The notes beneath the pieces are model-generated. The model did no database searches and was not told the DNA's origin. It saw only the letters and a program-made list of their open reading frames with translations. A program made the position numbers and the translations under genes. From contig NZ_PYMH01000017.1 of the NCBI RefSeq assembly GCF_003025555.1, forward strand, positions 1-64,000: a stretch of DNA of 64,000 nucleotides, given 5' to 3'. The stretch's first letter is position 1; each line of letters opens with the position of its first letter. Source of the stretch: Photobacterium lutimaris (GTDB lineage Bacteria > Pseudomonadota > Gammaproteobacteria > Enterobacterales > Vibrionaceae). This document shows positions 30,971 to 41,033 of the stretch, piece after piece.

Positions 30971-32800
30971 TTATTTTGCTGTACGGCTTGCACGCTTACG
31001 TTCGTTTTCAGTAAGTAGTTTCTTACGGATACGAATGCTTTCTGGTGTTACTTCTACTAGTTCATCTTCATCAATGAACTCTAGCGCTTGCTCAAGTGTG
31101 TGCTTGATTGGTGGCGAAAGCACCTGCGCTTCATCAGTACCAGACGCACGTACGTTCGTCAGCTGCTTACCTTTTAGGCAGTTTACAGTCAGATCGTTAG
31201 AACGGTTGTGAATACCGATAACCTGGCCTTCGTAAACTTCGTCGGCGTGTTCAGCAAACAGACGGCCACGCTCTTGCAGGTTGAACAACGCATAAGTTAG
31301 CGCTTTACCTGTTGCGTTTGAAATTAGAACACCGTTGTTACGCTGACCAATTACGCCACCTTTGTGTGGACCGTAGTGATCAAACGTGTGGTACATCAGG
31401 CCAGAACCTGACGTTAGTGTTAGGAATTCCGTTTGGAAGCCGATAAGACCACGAGACGGCATCATGAAATCCATACGTACACGGCCTTTGCCATCTGGAG
31501 ACATATCAGTCATCTCACCTTTACGTAGGCCGATGTTCTCCATGATGCCACCTTGGTGCTCTTCTAGCACATCGATGGTAACCGTTTCGTACGGTTCCAT
31601 TAGCTGACCATCTTCTTCTTTGATGATAACTTCTGGACGAGATACCGCAAGTTCGAAGCCTTCACGACGCATGTTTTCGATCAGGATAGACAGGTGAAGT
31701 TCACCACGGCCTGAAACACGGAAACGATCTGGGTTATCAGTTTCTTCAACGCGAAGAGCAACGTTGTGTACCAATTCTTTCTGCAGGCGCTCAAGGATGT
31801 TACGTGAAGTCACGAACTTACCTTCTTTACCCGCGAACGGAGACGTATTGACCTGGAAAGTCATGGTTACTGTTGGCTCATCAACAGACAGAGCAGGCAG
31901 AGCCTCAACCGCGTTCACATCACAGATAGTGTCAGAGATTTTCAGCTCACCAAGACCTGTAATTGCAATAATGTCGCCAGCCGTTGCTTTTTCAACTTCG
32001 TGACGTTCAAGGCCAAGATAACCCAGTACCGTACCGACTTTGCCGTTACGTTTCTTACCGTCAGCACCCACAACAGTAACCTGCTGGTTTGGTACTACAG
32101 AACCACGGGTTACACGAGCAACACCGATAACACCCACGTAAGAGCTGTAGTCTAGCTGAGAAACCTGCATCTGCAGCGCGCCTTCAACGTCAACGCTTGG
32201 CGCTTCAACGTTATCAACGATAGCCTGGAACAACGGCTCCATATCTTCGCCAGTCACGCCTTCTTCCTGCGTTGCCCAGCCGTTCAGTGCCGATGCGTAA
32301 ACCACTTGGAAGTCCAGCTGCTCATCTGTCGCACCTAGATTATCAAACAGATCGAATACCTGATCCATTACCCACTCAGGACGTGCGCCAGGACGGTCGA
32401 TCTTGTTGATAACAACGATAGGCTTCAGGCCGTGGGCAAACGCTTTCTGGGTTACGAAACGTGTCTGAGGCATTGGGCCGTCAACGGCATCAACAATCAA
32501 CAGCACAGAATCAACCATCGACATGATACGCTCAACTTCACCACCGAAATCGGCGTGTCCTGGGGTATCTACGATGTTGATGCGGTAATCATTCCAGTTA
32601 ATCGCTGTGTTCTTAGCAAGAATGGTAATACCACGCTCTTTTTCGATGTCGTTGGAATCCATTACGCGTTCTTCAACTTCACCGCGAGACTCTAACGTGC
32701 CAGACTGCTGAAGCAGTTTGTCAACCAGGGTGGTTTTACCGTGGTCAACGTGCGCAATAATTGCGATATTTCTTAATTTATCGATCTGTGGATTAGACAT
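30971..32800 (-). CDS. typA: Ribosome-associated translational GTPase BipA
   Basis: A 609-aa GTPase of the EF-G superfamily that binds 70S ribosomes and assists 50S assembly and stress responses. G motifs are [10 protein letters not shown] (G1), DTPGHADF (G3) and NKIDRPGA (G4). The length matches E. coli BipA (607 aa). It is divergent from glnA across a 483-bp regulatory region, as in E. coli. Confidence 0.97.
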   Translation of the reverse strand: MSNPQIDKLRNIAIIAHVDHGKTTLVDKLLQQSGTLESRGEVEERVMDSNDIEKERGITILAKNTAINWNDYRINIVDTPGHADFGGEVERIMSMVDSVLLIVDAVDGPMPQTRFVTQKAFAHGLKPIVVINKIDRPGARPEWVMDQVFDLFDNLGATDEQLDFQVVYASALNGWATQEEGVTGEDMEPLFQAIVDNVEAPSVDVEGALQMQVSQLDYSSYVGVIGVARVTRGSVVPNQQVTVVGADGKKRNGKVGTVLGYLGLERHEVEKATAGDIIAITGLGELKISDTICDVNAVEALPALSVDEPTVTMTFQVNTSPFAGKEGKFVTSRNILERLQKELVHNVALRVEETDNPDRFRVSGRGELHLSILIENMRREGFELAVSRPEVIIKEEDGQLMEPYETVTIDVLEEHQGGIMENIGLRKGEMTDMSPDGKGRVRMDFMMPSRGLIGFQTEFLTLTSGSGLMYHTFDHYGPHKGGVIGQRNNGVLISNATGKALTYALFNLQERGRLFAEHADEVYEGQVIGIHNRSNDLTVNCLKGKQLTNVRASGTDEAQVLSPPIKHTLEQALEFIDEDELVEVTPESIRIRKKLLTENERKRASRTAK

Positions 32801-33084
32801 GGATTCACATTCACTCAGAACATGCAGCGACCGGATGGCGCTACTTGGTTAAAAAAACGGCTCATAATCTAACAGATTTTACGCCAAAACCCACGTAATA
32901 TGTGATTTATATCACCGCCTTTTTCATTCTGCTTGCGCTATTCATGCTTTTTTCTGCACTTGAGCCCACAGCGCCCCCGCTCCGACCGTCTTTTCCATCG
33001 ATTTTTCAGCACCGGGCCAATTGACAATATGCCGCGCTGGGCTAATGTAGATACGCGCACCATTTGAGGGACAACACCCCTTAC
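32801..33084. other. typA-glnA intergenic region, typA side
   Basis: Noncoding. This part should hold the typA promoter, reading left; I could not choose a convincing sigma-70 pair. I see no RNA gene here. Confidence 0.5.
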
Positions 33085-33122
33085 TGCACCATATCGGTGC
33101 AAACAATCCCCAAAACGGTGCA
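33085..33122 (+). promoter_or_regulatory. NtrC binding sites upstream of glnA
   Basis: A strong dyad TGCACCATATCGGTGCA lies at 33085-33101. A second, degenerate site at 33106-33122 has an intact right half GGTGCA. The strong site is centred about 97 bp upstream of the sigma-54 -24 element, fitting an enhancer for phosphorylated NtrC. Confidence 0.9.
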
Positions 33123-33183
33123 AACAATGGACATAATCAGCCCGGAATCACCGCTTAGCGCGCTATTTTGGGGCTTTAAAAAG

Positions 33184-33200
33184 TTGGCACAGTTATCGCA
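33184..33200 (+). promoter_or_regulatory. Sigma-54 promoter of glnA
   Basis: TTGGCAC-AGTTA-TCGCA matches the -24/-12 consensus TGGCAC-N5-TTGCA with one mismatch. The GG and GC dinucleotides are spaced correctly. With the NtrC dyads it predicts nitrogen-limitation control of glnA. Confidence 0.92.
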
Positions 33201-33283
33201 TTCTATTTAGCAATAGAGCAAAACATGCTCATTACTAATTTATTGCGGCCTGATGCCCAATCTAACACCGGAGGTTACTCAAG

Positions 33284-34693
33284 ATGTCAGTAGAAAACGT
33301 ACTTGCGCTGATCCAGGAAAACGAAGTTAAGTTTGTTGACCTACGCTTTACCGATACCAAAGGTAAAGAGCAGCACATCTCTATCCCATCCCACCAGATC
33401 GATGCTGACTTCTTTGAAGAAGGCAAAATGTTCGATGGCTCTTCTGTTGCAGGTTGGAAAGGTATCAATGAATCAGACATGGTGATGATGCCAGATGCAG
33501 CTAGCGCGGTACTTGACCCATTCACAGAAGATTCAACGCTTAATATTCGTTGTGACATCCTTGAGCCAGCAACAATGCAAGGTTACGATCGTGACCCTCG
33601 CTCTATCGCGAAACGCGCAGAAGAGTTCATGCGTTCAACTGGCCTTGCTGATAGCGTACTTGTTGGTCCTGAGCCAGAGTTCTTCCTATTTGATGACGTG
33701 AAGTTCAACACTGACATGTCAGGCTCTTTCTTCAAGATCGATGACGTGGAAGCGGCGTGGAACACAGGTTCTGATTTCGATGGTGGTAACAAAGGTCACC
33801 GTCCTGGCGTGAAAGGGGGTTACTTCCCAGTAGCACCGGTTGACTCATCGCAAGATATTCGTTCTGCAATGTGTCTAATCATGGAAGAAATGGGCCTAGT
33901 CGTCGAAGCCCACCACCATGAAGTAGCGACTGCGGGTCAAAACGAAATCGCAACACGCTTCAATACCCTAACGTCGAAAGCTGATGAAATCCAAGTGTAC
34001 AAGTACGTTGTTCACAACGTCGCACACGCATTTGGTAAAACGGCCACCTTCATGCCTAAGCCACTCGTTGGTGATAACGGCAGCGGTATGCACGTTCACA
34101 TGTCACTAGCAAAAGATGGTCAAAACCTGTTTGCGGGTGACAAGTACGGCGGTCTGTCTGAAATGGCGCTTTACTACATCGGCGGTATCATCAAGCACGC
34201 ACGTGCAATCAACGCCTTCGCCAACCCAGCAACAAACTCATACAAGCGTCTTGTTCCTGGCTTCGAAGCACCGGTAATGCTGGCTTACTCTGCACGTAAC
34301 CGTTCAGCGTCAATCCGTATCCCGGTGGTACCAAGCCCGAAAGCACGCCGTATCGAAGTACGTTTTGGTGACCCAGCAGCGAACCCATACCTAGCATTCG
34401 CAGCAATGCTAATGGCTGGCCTAGACGGTATCCAGAACAAGATCCATCCGGGCGAAGCAATGGATAAAGATCTGTACGACCTGCCAGCAGAAGAAGCAGC
34501 TGAAATCCCAACGGTTGCTGAATCGCTACAGGGCGCTCTGCAGTCACTAGACGAAGACCGTGAGTTCCTGACTTCTGGCGGTGTATTCTCTGACGATTTC
34601 ATCGATTCTTACATCGAGCTAAAATCTCAAGATGTTGCGAAAGTAAACATGACTACGCACCCACTAGAGTTCGAACTGTACTACTCAGTTTAA
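33284..34693 (+). CDS. glnA: Glutamine synthetase type I
   Basis: Makes glutamine from glutamate, ammonia and ATP; dodecameric and cytoplasmic. The 469-aa protein matches E. coli GlnA in length. It contains the active-site signatures VEAHHHEVA and [10 protein letters not shown] and the adenylylation tyrosine in [14 protein letters not shown] precedes the ATG. It is followed by a strong terminator, then DUF4124, glnL and glnG. Confidence 0.98.
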   Translation: MSVENVLALIQENEVKFVDLRFTDTKGKEQHISIPSHQIDADFFEEGKMFDGSSVAGWKGINESDMVMMPDAASAVLDPFTEDSTLNIRCDILEPATMQGYDRDPRSIAKRAEEFMRSTGLADSVLVGPEPEFFLFDDVKFNTDMSGSFFKIDDVEAAWNTGSDFDGGNKGHRPGVKGGYFPVAPVDSSQDIRSAMCLIMEEMGLVVEAHHHEVATAGQNEIATRFNTLTSKADEIQVYKYVVHNVAHAFGKTATFMPKPLVGDNGSGMHVHMSLAKDGQNLFAGDKYGGLSEMALYYIGGIIKHARAINAFANPATNSYKRLVPGFEAPVMLAYSARNRSASIRIPVVPSPKARRIEVRFGDPAANPYLAFAAMLMAGLDGIQNKIHPGEAMDKDLYDLPAEEAAEIPTVAESLQGALQSLDEDREFLTSGGVFSDDFIDSYIELKSQDVAKVNMTTHPLEFELYYSV

Positions 34694-34725
34694 GTAACTG
34701 ATAAACAAATCGACATAATAGATTT

Positions 34726-34755
34726 AGGCCAGCTTCACAAGCTGGCCTTTTTGAT
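34726..34755 (+). terminator. Terminator of glnA
   Basis: The 10-bp stem AGGCCAGCTT-CAC-AAGCTGGCCT is followed by TTTTT. Confidence 0.93.
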
Positions 34756-34815
34756 CTTGTTCCCCATCAGCCCCAATGCCAACAATGAGGGATCACTCAC
34801 CGCCTAATAGCAAAC

Positions 34816-35376
34816 ATGGACAAAACATCCCACTTACTGCCGACACTCCTATTACTCTCTGCCACCGCTGCTGCCAGCGAGATCTATACCTGGCAAGACG
34901 AGGAAGGGATCACCCACTTTTCCGACAAGCCCCACCCCAGCGCCTCAGTGATAAACATTCAGGCCCCGCCGCAATCCACCACGCCCGAGGCGCTCGCCGC
35001 CGAGCCAGGACTCGCACCAGAGCTGAAGCCAGAGCCGTCAACCGACCCCGTCCTTCCGGATGCTCGCATCCTGTTAACGACCCCTTCCGACCAGCAAACC
35101 CTTCGCGACAACCAAGGCAACCTGACGGTCATGGCCTCGAGCAACCGCAAGCTTAATCAAGGGCACAGCGCTCGCCTGCGCCTCGATGGTGATGTCTATG
35201 GCCGAGCGCAGACCCAGCTTATCTGGCCTCTCACCAATATTGATCGCGGCAGCCATACCCTACAGGTAGAATTAATAAAACACGGCAAGGTTATTGCATC
35301 ATCTGAAGAAATAACTGTCTTCTTGCACCGTGCCCGCATCAACCAGCGCCCTGAACCAGTCCCAGAGCCCAAATAA
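34816..35376 (+). CDS. DUF4124 domain protein, exported
   Basis: A 186-aa protein with a signal peptide (about 1-20, ending AAAS). A DUF4124 domain at about 21-50 carries the conserved IYTWQDEEGITHFSDKP. A Pro/Glu-rich linker and a C-terminal Ig-like beta domain (about 85-170) follow. It probably acts in the periplasm; function unknown. It sits between glnA and glnL on the same strand, a placement I recall for other Vibrionaceae. Confidence 0.85.
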   Translation: MDKTSHLLPTLLLLSATAAASEIYTWQDEEGITHFSDKPHPSASVINIQAPPQSTTPEALAAEPGLAPELKPEPSTDPVLPDARILLTTPSDQQTLRDNQGNLTVMASSNRKLNQGHSARLRLDGDVYGRAQTQLIWPLTNIDRGSHTLQVELIKHGKVIASSEEITVFLHRARINQRPEPVPEPK

Positions 35377-35430
35377 CAGGCGCACGCCATTTTTTCGTTC
35401 ACGATACCAGGCAGACAGGCTACACTTGAT

Positions 35431-35480
35431 TGCACCAATATGGTGCACTAGCAGTTCAGTGCACCAACATGAACTGCACC
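35431..35480 (+). promoter_or_regulatory. NtrC site cluster ahead of glnL
   Basis: A perfect dyad TGCACCAATATGGTGCA lies at 35431-35447. Two further TGCACCAACA half-sites follow as direct repeats at 35460 and 35475, the last reaching almost to the start codon. In E. coli NtrC represses glnLp from such a site, so autoregulation of glnLG is expected. Confidence 0.88.
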
Positions 35481-35496
35481 AACAAGGATGGTAACT

Positions 35497-36546
35497 GTGA
35501 CGGCTGACTTTTCCCCCCTGATCCTGGACAACCAAGTCACGGCAATCGTATTGCTCGATGAATCGCTGACCATACGCTACGTCAACCCAGCAGCCGAGCA
35601 GCTGTTGTCGTTCAGCAAGCGCCGGCTCAACAATACCCATTTCCCGGATCTGCTTCAGCATACGTCGTTAGATCTGAACCTGATCTCCGACACCTTGCAA
35701 AGCGGGCAGGGGCTGGCAGACAGTGATGTCACCTTTGTCATCGACGGTCGCCACCATACCCTTGAGCTCAATGCCAGCCCACTATCTTGGCAGCGCGAGT
35801 TATTGATATTGCTTGAGCTCAAGCCGATCGACCAACAACGCCGTATCAGCCAAGAACTCAGTCAGCATGCCCAGCAGCAAGCCGCCAAGGAGTTGGTGCG
35901 CGGGCTGGCTCATGAAATCAAAAACCCGCTCGGTGGTCTGCGCGGTGCAGCCCAGTTGCTGGAAAAAACCCTGCCCGATCCGAGTTACACCGAATATACC
36001 CAAATGATCATCGAGCAGGCCGACCGACTACGTAATCTGGTCGATCGCCTACTCGGGCCGCAGCGTCCCGGCAGCCGCCAGCAAGACAATATCCACGTTG
36101 TGCTGGAAAAAGTCCGCCAGCTGATCAGTATTGACTGTGGCGAGAATATTCACCTGCACCGCGATTATGATCCCAGCCTGCCTGATTTCACCATGGATGC
36201 CGAGCAACTCGAACAAGCCATTCTCAATATTGTCAGCAATGCCTCGCTGGCTCTCCAGCAATATGGTGGCGGCAATATTACCCTCAAAACCCGCACCGCC
36301 CACCAGGCACTGATCCACGGCAAGCGCTACCGGGTCGCCGCCAAAATCGACATCATCGACGATGGCCCAGGGATCCCGAGTGATATCCAGGACACCCTGT
36401 TCTATCCCATGATCACCGGACGCGAAGGCGGAACCGGGCTGGGACTGTCTATTGCACAGAACCTGGTCGACCAGCACCAAGGTAAGATTGAGGTCATCAG
36501 CTGGCCGGGCCATACCAAATTCACCCTGTATTTACCGATAATGTAG
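35497..36546 (+). CDS. glnL: Nitrogen sensor histidine kinase/phosphatase NtrB (NRII)
   Basis: A cytoplasmic sensor that phosphorylates or dephosphorylates NtrC under PII control. An N-terminal PAS domain (about 10-110) precedes the phosphoacceptor motif [11 protein letters not shown] and the ATPase motifs DDGPGIP and [10 protein letters not shown]. An ATG at 35488 is in frame, but the GTG at 35497 has AAGGA at good spacing and gives 349 aa, the E. coli length. It ends 10 bp before glnG. Confidence 0.95.
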   Translation: MTADFSPLILDNQVTAIVLLDESLTIRYVNPAAEQLLSFSKRRLNNTHFPDLLQHTSLDLNLISDTLQSGQGLADSDVTFVIDGRHHTLELNASPLSWQRELLILLELKPIDQQRRISQELSQHAQQQAAKELVRGLAHEIKNPLGGLRGAAQLLEKTLPDPSYTEYTQMIIEQADRLRNLVDRLLGPQRPGSRQQDNIHVVLEKVRQLISIDCGENIHLHRDYDPSLPDFTMDAEQLEQAILNIVSNASLALQQYGGGNITLKTRTAHQALIHGKRYRVAAKIDIIDDGPGIPSDIQDTLFYPMITGREGGTGLGLSIAQNLVDQHQGKIEVISWPGHTKFTLYLPIM

Positions 36547-36556
36547 AGGATTCACC

Positions 36557-37972
36557 ATGAGCAAAGGACTAATTTGGGTCGTTGATGACGACAGCTCGAT
36601 CCGCTGGGTAATGGAGCGGACCCTCAATGCAGCGGGATTGAAATGTGAAACCTTCGCCAATGCCGACAGCGTGGTTGAAGCCCTCGAGCGCAGCGTGCCC
36701 GATGTACTGGTGTCCGATATCCGTATGCCGGGGATGGACGGCTTCTCTTTACTCAAGGTGCTACAGGCAGACTACCCGACCCTGCCAGTCATCATCATGA
36801 CAGCCCACTCCGATCTCGATGCCGCCGTCAATGCCTATCAGGAAGGGGCTTTTGAATACCTGCCCAAGCCATTTGATATTGACGAGGCGGTCAGCCTCGT
36901 CGAGCGGGCCGTGACCCACAGCCAAGAGCAAAAGCGCCAGCAGCAACCAGAAGCGTTCGAAAAAAACGCCCCGGAAATTATCGGTGAAGCCCCGGCGATG
37001 CAGGAGGTGTTCCGCGCCATCGGCCGCCTATCCCGCTCATCGATATCGGTGCTGATCAACGGTGAATCGGGAACCGGCAAAGAGCTGGTCGCCCATGCGC
37101 TGCACCGCCACAGCCCGCGCAGCCACAAGGAATTCATCGCCCTCAACATGGCTGCCATTCCCAAAGATCTGATTGAATCGGAATTGTTCGGCCACGAAAA
37201 AGGCGCCTTTACCGGTGCCAACAGTGTTCGCCAGGGCCGGTTCGAACAGGCCAACGGCGGCACCCTGTTCCTCGATGAAATCGGCGACATGCCACTGGAT
37301 ATCCAGACCCGATTGCTGCGGGTACTGGCAGACGGCCAGTTCTACCGGGTAGGCGGCCACTCTCCGGTCAATGTCGATGTCCGGATCATCGCCGCCACCC
37401 ACCAGAACCTCGAAAGGCTGGTTGCTGGCGGAGACTTCCGTGAGGATCTGTTCCACCGCCTCAACGTCATTCGGGTCCACCTGCCCGCGCTCAAAGACCG
37501 CCGCCAAGATATTCCGCAGCTGACCCGCCATTTCCTGATGCGTGCATCCGACGAGCTCGGGGTCGAGGTCAAAACCCTGCACCCTGATACCGAAGAGGCC
37601 TTGATGACGCTGGATTGGCCGGGTAATGTCCGCCAGCTGGAAAATACCTGCCGCTGGCTCACCGTGATGGCCAGCGGTAAGGAAATCCTGCCGGCGGACT
37701 TGCCGCCGGAGCTAGTCGCCCCCAGTCAACGGGAAGCCAGCGAGGGCGGCCACCAGCACTGGCATCACGCATTGGAAAAGTGGGCCTTCGACAACCTGCG
37801 CCAAGGACACCAGAACCTGCTCGGCGAGGCACTGCCGGAGTTTGAAAAAATCCTGCTCGAAGCGGCGCTGGAGCACACCCATGGCCACAAACAGGAAGCG
37901 GCACGCTTACTCGGCTGGGGCCGTAATACCCTGACCCGTAAACTCAAAGAGCTCAATGTCGTGACTGACTAA
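36557..37972 (+). CDS. glnG: Nitrogen response regulator NtrC (NRI)
   Basis: A sigma-54 enhancer-binding protein of 471 aa. The receiver domain has Asp54 in LVSDIRMPG. The AAA+ domain shows Walker A GESGTGKE, the GAFTGA loop and DEIGDMPL. A Fis-type helix-turn-helix (NTLTRKLKEL) lies at the C-terminus. It acts on the NtrC sites seen at glnA and glnL in this window. Confidence 0.97.
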   Translation: MSKGLIWVVDDDSSIRWVMERTLNAAGLKCETFANADSVVEALERSVPDVLVSDIRMPGMDGFSLLKVLQADYPTLPVIIMTAHSDLDAAVNAYQEGAFEYLPKPFDIDEAVSLVERAVTHSQEQKRQQQPEAFEKNAPEIIGEAPAMQEVFRAIGRLSRSSISVLINGESGTGKELVAHALHRHSPRSHKEFIALNMAAIPKDLIESELFGHEKGAFTGANSVRQGRFEQANGGTLFLDEIGDMPLDIQTRLLRVLADGQFYRVGGHSPVNVDVRIIAATHQNLERLVAGGDFREDLFHRLNVIRVHLPALKDRRQDIPQLTRHFLMRASDELGVEVKTLHPDTEEALMTLDWPGNVRQLENTCRWLTVMASGKEILPADLPPELVAPSQREASEGGHQHWHHALEKWAFDNLRQGHQNLLGEALPEFEKILLEAALEHTHGHKQEAARLLGWGRNTLTRKLKELNVVTD

Positions 37973-38268
37973 TCCTCCACACCTTTCATGCGGAAAGAAT
38001 TTCAACAGCTTCAGTAAGCATCAACAGAGTTTCTTTCCGCATCGACAATTTGCCCCTGCAACTTTCTGTACCCGTATACAAAAGTTGTCGAGACTGAAAA
38101 TCGAACGCAGTATGACTAGAACGGAGAGGTGCAAATAAATCGCCATTACTGGTTGTTTTTTGACCTACCCCCATTCCATCTTCGCGCGTTTTGCGTACAA
38201 TACCCCCCGGTTTCAGCCATCACTGAAACCACACCACATAACACTCAAAACACAGTTGGATCCCCACC
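37973..38268 (+). other. glnG-downstream intergenic region with nested inverted repeats
   Basis: ATGCGGAAAGAA (37988-37999) is perfectly complementary to TTCTTTCCGCAT (38031-38042). Immediately after, AAAAGTTGTCGA near 38085 can pair either with TCGACAA at about 38042 or with CAACTTT at about 38059. No T-run follows. The region also contains the 5' side of the small ORF at 38269. Function unknown. Confidence 0.5.
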
Positions 38269-38397
38269 ATGCTGGAAAGTCTATTTTCATTCAGCGTGGC
38301 AATGCCTGCTGTCAGCGAAATCGCAACCAATGGCCCTGGCCATTTTGCTGCCGGTATCCTGGCCCTGATTGCCGCGGTGAACATGTTTCATGGCTAG
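38269..38397 (+). CDS. Small hydrophobic protein, 42 aa (hypothetical)
   Basis: An ATG-to-TAG frame of 42 codons. The C-terminal half (GHFAAGILALIAAVNMF) is a plausible single membrane helix. TTGGA lies about 10 nt before the ATG, and an intrinsic terminator lies 13 bp after the stop, so the ORF fits a complete small transcription unit. I do not recognise the family. A longer frame over the same DNA (38129-38368) has an unlikely composition and runs across the IR region. Confidence 0.55.
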   Translation: MLESLFSFSVAMPAVSEIATNGPGHFAAGILALIAAVNMFHG

Positions 38398-38409
38398 CGC
38401 CTGAACCAA

Positions 38410-38445
38410 AAAGCCCCCGAGCCATAACGGCTCGAGGGCTTTTTG
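38410..38445. terminator. Terminator between small ORF and hemN
   Basis: AGCCCCCGAGCC-ATAAC-GGCTCGAGGGCT has one mismatch and is followed by TTTTTG on the plus strand. The A-rich left flank could also serve the leftward hemN transcript. Confidence 0.88.
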
Positions 38446-38476
38446 TTTATCTGGACGATAAAGCCAATAACGGGGG

Positions 38477-39850
38477 TTAGATCACCCGCGAGAACTGTTG
38501 CTGGCGAGCGCGGTGGCGCAAATATTTGTCAAAGCACATACAGATATTTCGGATCAATAAACGGCCTTTCAGCGCGACCTCAATCGTCGTATCGCTGACT
38601 TCAACCAGACCATCATTGATAAAGGTCTGCAGCAACTCGATATCTTCAGCAAAATAACGATCAAACTCGATATCAAACTGCTGCTCAATCGCTGTTTTAT
38701 CGAGGTGGAAGTTACAAATCAGCGACTTGATCACCTCGCGGCGCAGCAGATCATCGCCATCCAGAGACACCCCTTTCCATAGCGCTTCGCGCTTTTCATC
38801 AACGCTGGCATAGTATTGCTTGAGCTCTTTTTGGTTCTGGGCGTAGCAATTGCCAATCATCGAAATCGCCGATACCCCCAGACCCAACAGGTCGGTATCC
38901 CCTTGGGTCGTATACCCTTGGAAATTACGGTGCAAGATGCCTTCGCGCTGGGCCACCGCCAGTTCATCTTCCGGCAGGGCAAAGTGATCCATGCCGATAA
39001 ACTGGTAACCGGCACCGGTTAGGGTTGCAATGGTCTGCTGCAAAATCGTCAGCTTCTCATTGGCCTGCGGCAAGTCGGCATCTTTGATCTTACGCTGGGC
39101 AGCAAACAGCTTCGGCATGTGGGCGTAGTTGAAAATAGACAAACGGCCAGGGCGCATGGTCAGCACCTGATCGAGGGTTTGGGCAAATAACGCCGGGGTC
39201 TGCTTTGGCAGACCATAGATCAAATCCAGGTTGGTCGAACGGAAACCCAGTTCGCGGGCACGCTCTACCATGGCAAAAATGAACGCTTCATCCTGCTCGC
39301 GGTTAACCAGTTTCTGTACTTCTTTATTGAAGTCCTGCACCCCGATACTCAGGCGGTTGAAGCCTTCGCTGCGCAGGTGGTCAAGCATATCCAGCTCGAT
39401 TTCACGCGGGTCGACCTCGATACTGATCTCGGCATCGGGGGTAAACGTAAACTGTTCACGCAACAGATCCATCAGGCGGCTTACCTGCACCTTGGTCAGG
39501 AACGTCGGTGTGCCCCCGCCCCAGTGAAGCTGGCTCACGGTCCGCTGGCCCAACAGCGTCGAGCGCTGGCGGATTTCCTGCTCCAACGCATCAAGGTACT
39601 GATCGGCCTTGTGCTGGTGACGGGTGATGATCTTGTTACAGCCACAGTAATAGCAAAGCTTGTGGCAGAACGGGATATGGACATACAACGACAGGTTACG
39701 CTCAGGGTACTGGGCGCACGCCATGTCAAATTCCGCTGGTGTAAACGCTTCATGGAACTCCAGCGCTGTTGGGTATGAAGTATAACGCGGCCCCGAATAA
39801 TTATATTTTTCGATTAAGGCCTGATCCCAAATAATTTGCTCATTTGACAT
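38477..39850 (-). CDS. hemN: Oxygen-independent coproporphyrinogen III oxidase
   Basis: A radical-SAM enzyme that decarboxylates coproporphyrinogen III to protoporphyrinogen IX without oxygen. The 457-aa protein matches E. coli HemN. The cluster motif CHKLCYYCGC provides Cys62, Cys66 and Cys69, plus the HemN-specific Cys71. GGGTPT and the C-terminal HemN domain are present. Its position near glnG and yihI is as in E. coli. Confidence 0.97.
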   Translation of the reverse strand: MSNEQIIWDQALIEKYNYSGPRYTSYPTALEFHEAFTPAEFDMACAQYPERNLSLYVHIPFCHKLCYYCGCNKIITRHQHKADQYLDALEQEIRQRSTLLGQRTVSQLHWGGGTPTFLTKVQVSRLMDLLREQFTFTPDAEISIEVDPREIELDMLDHLRSEGFNRLSIGVQDFNKEVQKLVNREQDEAFIFAMVERARELGFRSTNLDLIYGLPKQTPALFAQTLDQVLTMRPGRLSIFNYAHMPKLFAAQRKIKDADLPQANEKLTILQQTIATLTGAGYQFIGMDHFALPEDELAVAQREGILHRNFQGYTTQGDTDLLGLGVSAISMIGNCYAQNQKELKQYYASVDEKREALWKGVSLDGDDLLRREVIKSLICNFHLDKTAIEQQFDIEFDRYFAEDIELLQTFINDGLVEVSDTTIEVALKGRLLIRNICMCFDKYLRHRARQQQFSRVI

Positions 39851-39960
39851 GACTTGTTTCCACTAAATTAGATAGAGGGGGGAGAATACTGGCCACCAAG
39901 TGTGACACAAGTTGGTAAAGATGTAGATAGGAGATAACTAAACTGCTATCCCGATCAGAA

Positions 39961-39990
39961 TTCCCCTGTCTCTCAGTATAGACAGGGGAA
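39961..39990 (-). terminator. Terminator-like hairpin after DUF2489
   Basis: Perfect 11-bp arms TTCCCCTGTCT and AGACAGGGGAA with an 8-nt loop lie just past the DUF2489 stop. The minus-strand tail (TTCTG) is T-poor, so it could instead be a 3' stabiliser. Confidence 0.55.
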
Positions 39991-40004
39991 AACAGGAACC
40001 GAAC

Positions 40005-40490
40005 TCAGACCGTTGGCTTCGCCGCCAAGATCAAATCCAGCTCAGACTTGATAGATTCAACCAAGCGTGCCTCGGCCTTCATCCTGATCAAATCCAGCTG
40101 CATACGTTCTTTCTTGGCCAGGGTCTTGCGCGCATCGCCGCGCGGCATGTCCTTCACCACCAGGTAAAGCTCGTGCATCGACGGATACCGGTTGGCAAAA
40201 TCGACCCGATGGTCCCCCTGCAGCACTTCCATCAGCTTGTACAAGCGGATGGCAATTTCCGACATATCACATTCTTCTTTCTTGCCGGCTTCGGCAATGA
40301 TCAGCACGCTTTCCATGATATTGGCATTGCGCTGCTTGATCCCAGCTTCCTGCTGGCGCTGGGCGCGAGCCAGAAATGCCTTATGGCGCTGGGTCTGCTG
40401 ATAGAGCTTAAACAACAAATAACCGGCATAGCTTGCCAAAACGGCCACAATCACGCCGGCCAGTCCTAGCCACAATGTCATATCCTGCAA
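40005..40490 (-). CDS. DUF2489 membrane-anchored protein
   Basis: A 161-aa protein with an N-terminal membrane helix (about residues 5-27) and a charged helical cytoplasmic domain. DUF2489 has no known function. It lies 3 bp after yihI and is co-transcribed with it and the methyltransferase. Synteny with yihI recurs in Vibrionaceae as far as I recall. Confidence 0.85.
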   Translation of the reverse strand: MQDMTLWLGLAGVIVAVLASYAGYLLFKLYQQTQRHKAFLARAQRQQEAGIKQRNANIMESVLIIAEAGKKEECDMSEIAIRLYKLMEVLQGDHRVDFANRYPSMHELYLVVKDMPRGDARKTLAKKERMQLDLIRMKAEARLVESIKSELDLILAAKPTV

Positions 40491-40493
40491 GGC

Positions 40494-41033
40494 TTACTCC
40501 TTGTCTAAACCATCAAAATCCATGTTTTCGAACTGATCAAGCAAGTCATCGTCTGAACGAGGGCCACGAGGGGTCGGCACATCGTCCATTTCCGGCTCGT
40601 CTTCTTCCAGCAAACCAAGCTGGTTCATCAGCTGCTCGATACGATCCAGCTTCTGGTCAACTTGCTTCTGCAAACCGGCACCCAGCTTCTCACCGGCCTC
40701 GATGCGGTCAAGCAGTATCATTAGCTGGGCATCATTTTCCAGCATTTGTAGTTCTTGCTCGGCGCTCATGCGGCGCTGTTGCTTGGTCATCGGCTTTTTC
40801 GGCTCAACAATCAAAGGGATCGCTTTCTTGCTGCCGTGACGCGGGTCTTTACGCTGTGCTGCCTTGCGGGCATCATCAGGCGATACTATTGAATGGCGGC
40901 TACCTGACTTCAGGCCTTTGCGCTTACGATCTTTCTTGCGCTGCAGGCCGTCTAGATCATTCTGGTTACGGGTCTTAATGGTGACTACCTGATCGGATGA
41001 TCCGGTAGCACGGCTTCTTTTCTTACGGGTCAT
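40494..41033 (-). CDS. yihI: Der GTPase-activating protein YihI
   Basis: A 179-aa highly charged protein: a basic N-terminal half rich in Lys/Arg and an acidic C-terminal tail (EEDEPEMDD). In E. coli YihI stimulates the GTPase Der and so tunes 50S subunit assembly. Its ATG overlaps the methyltransferase stop (TAATG). The csrC-type RNA lies one gene upstream, close to the E. coli arrangement. Confidence 0.93.
   Translation of the reverse strand: MTRKKRSRATGSSDQVVTIKTRNQNDLDGLQRKKDRKRKGLKSGSRHSIVSPDDARKAAQRKDPRHGSKKAIPLIVEPKKPMTKQQRRMSAEQELQMLENDAQLMILLDRIEAGEKLGAGLQKQVDQKLDRIEQLMNQLGLLEEDEPEMDDVPTPRGPRSDDDLLDQFENMDFDGLDKE

Noticed and set aside
38129-38368. 79-codon plus-strand frame upstream of hemN
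   Set aside because: It covers the 42-codon ORF in another frame and is Pro/His/Trp-rich. The smaller frame has the better termination context.
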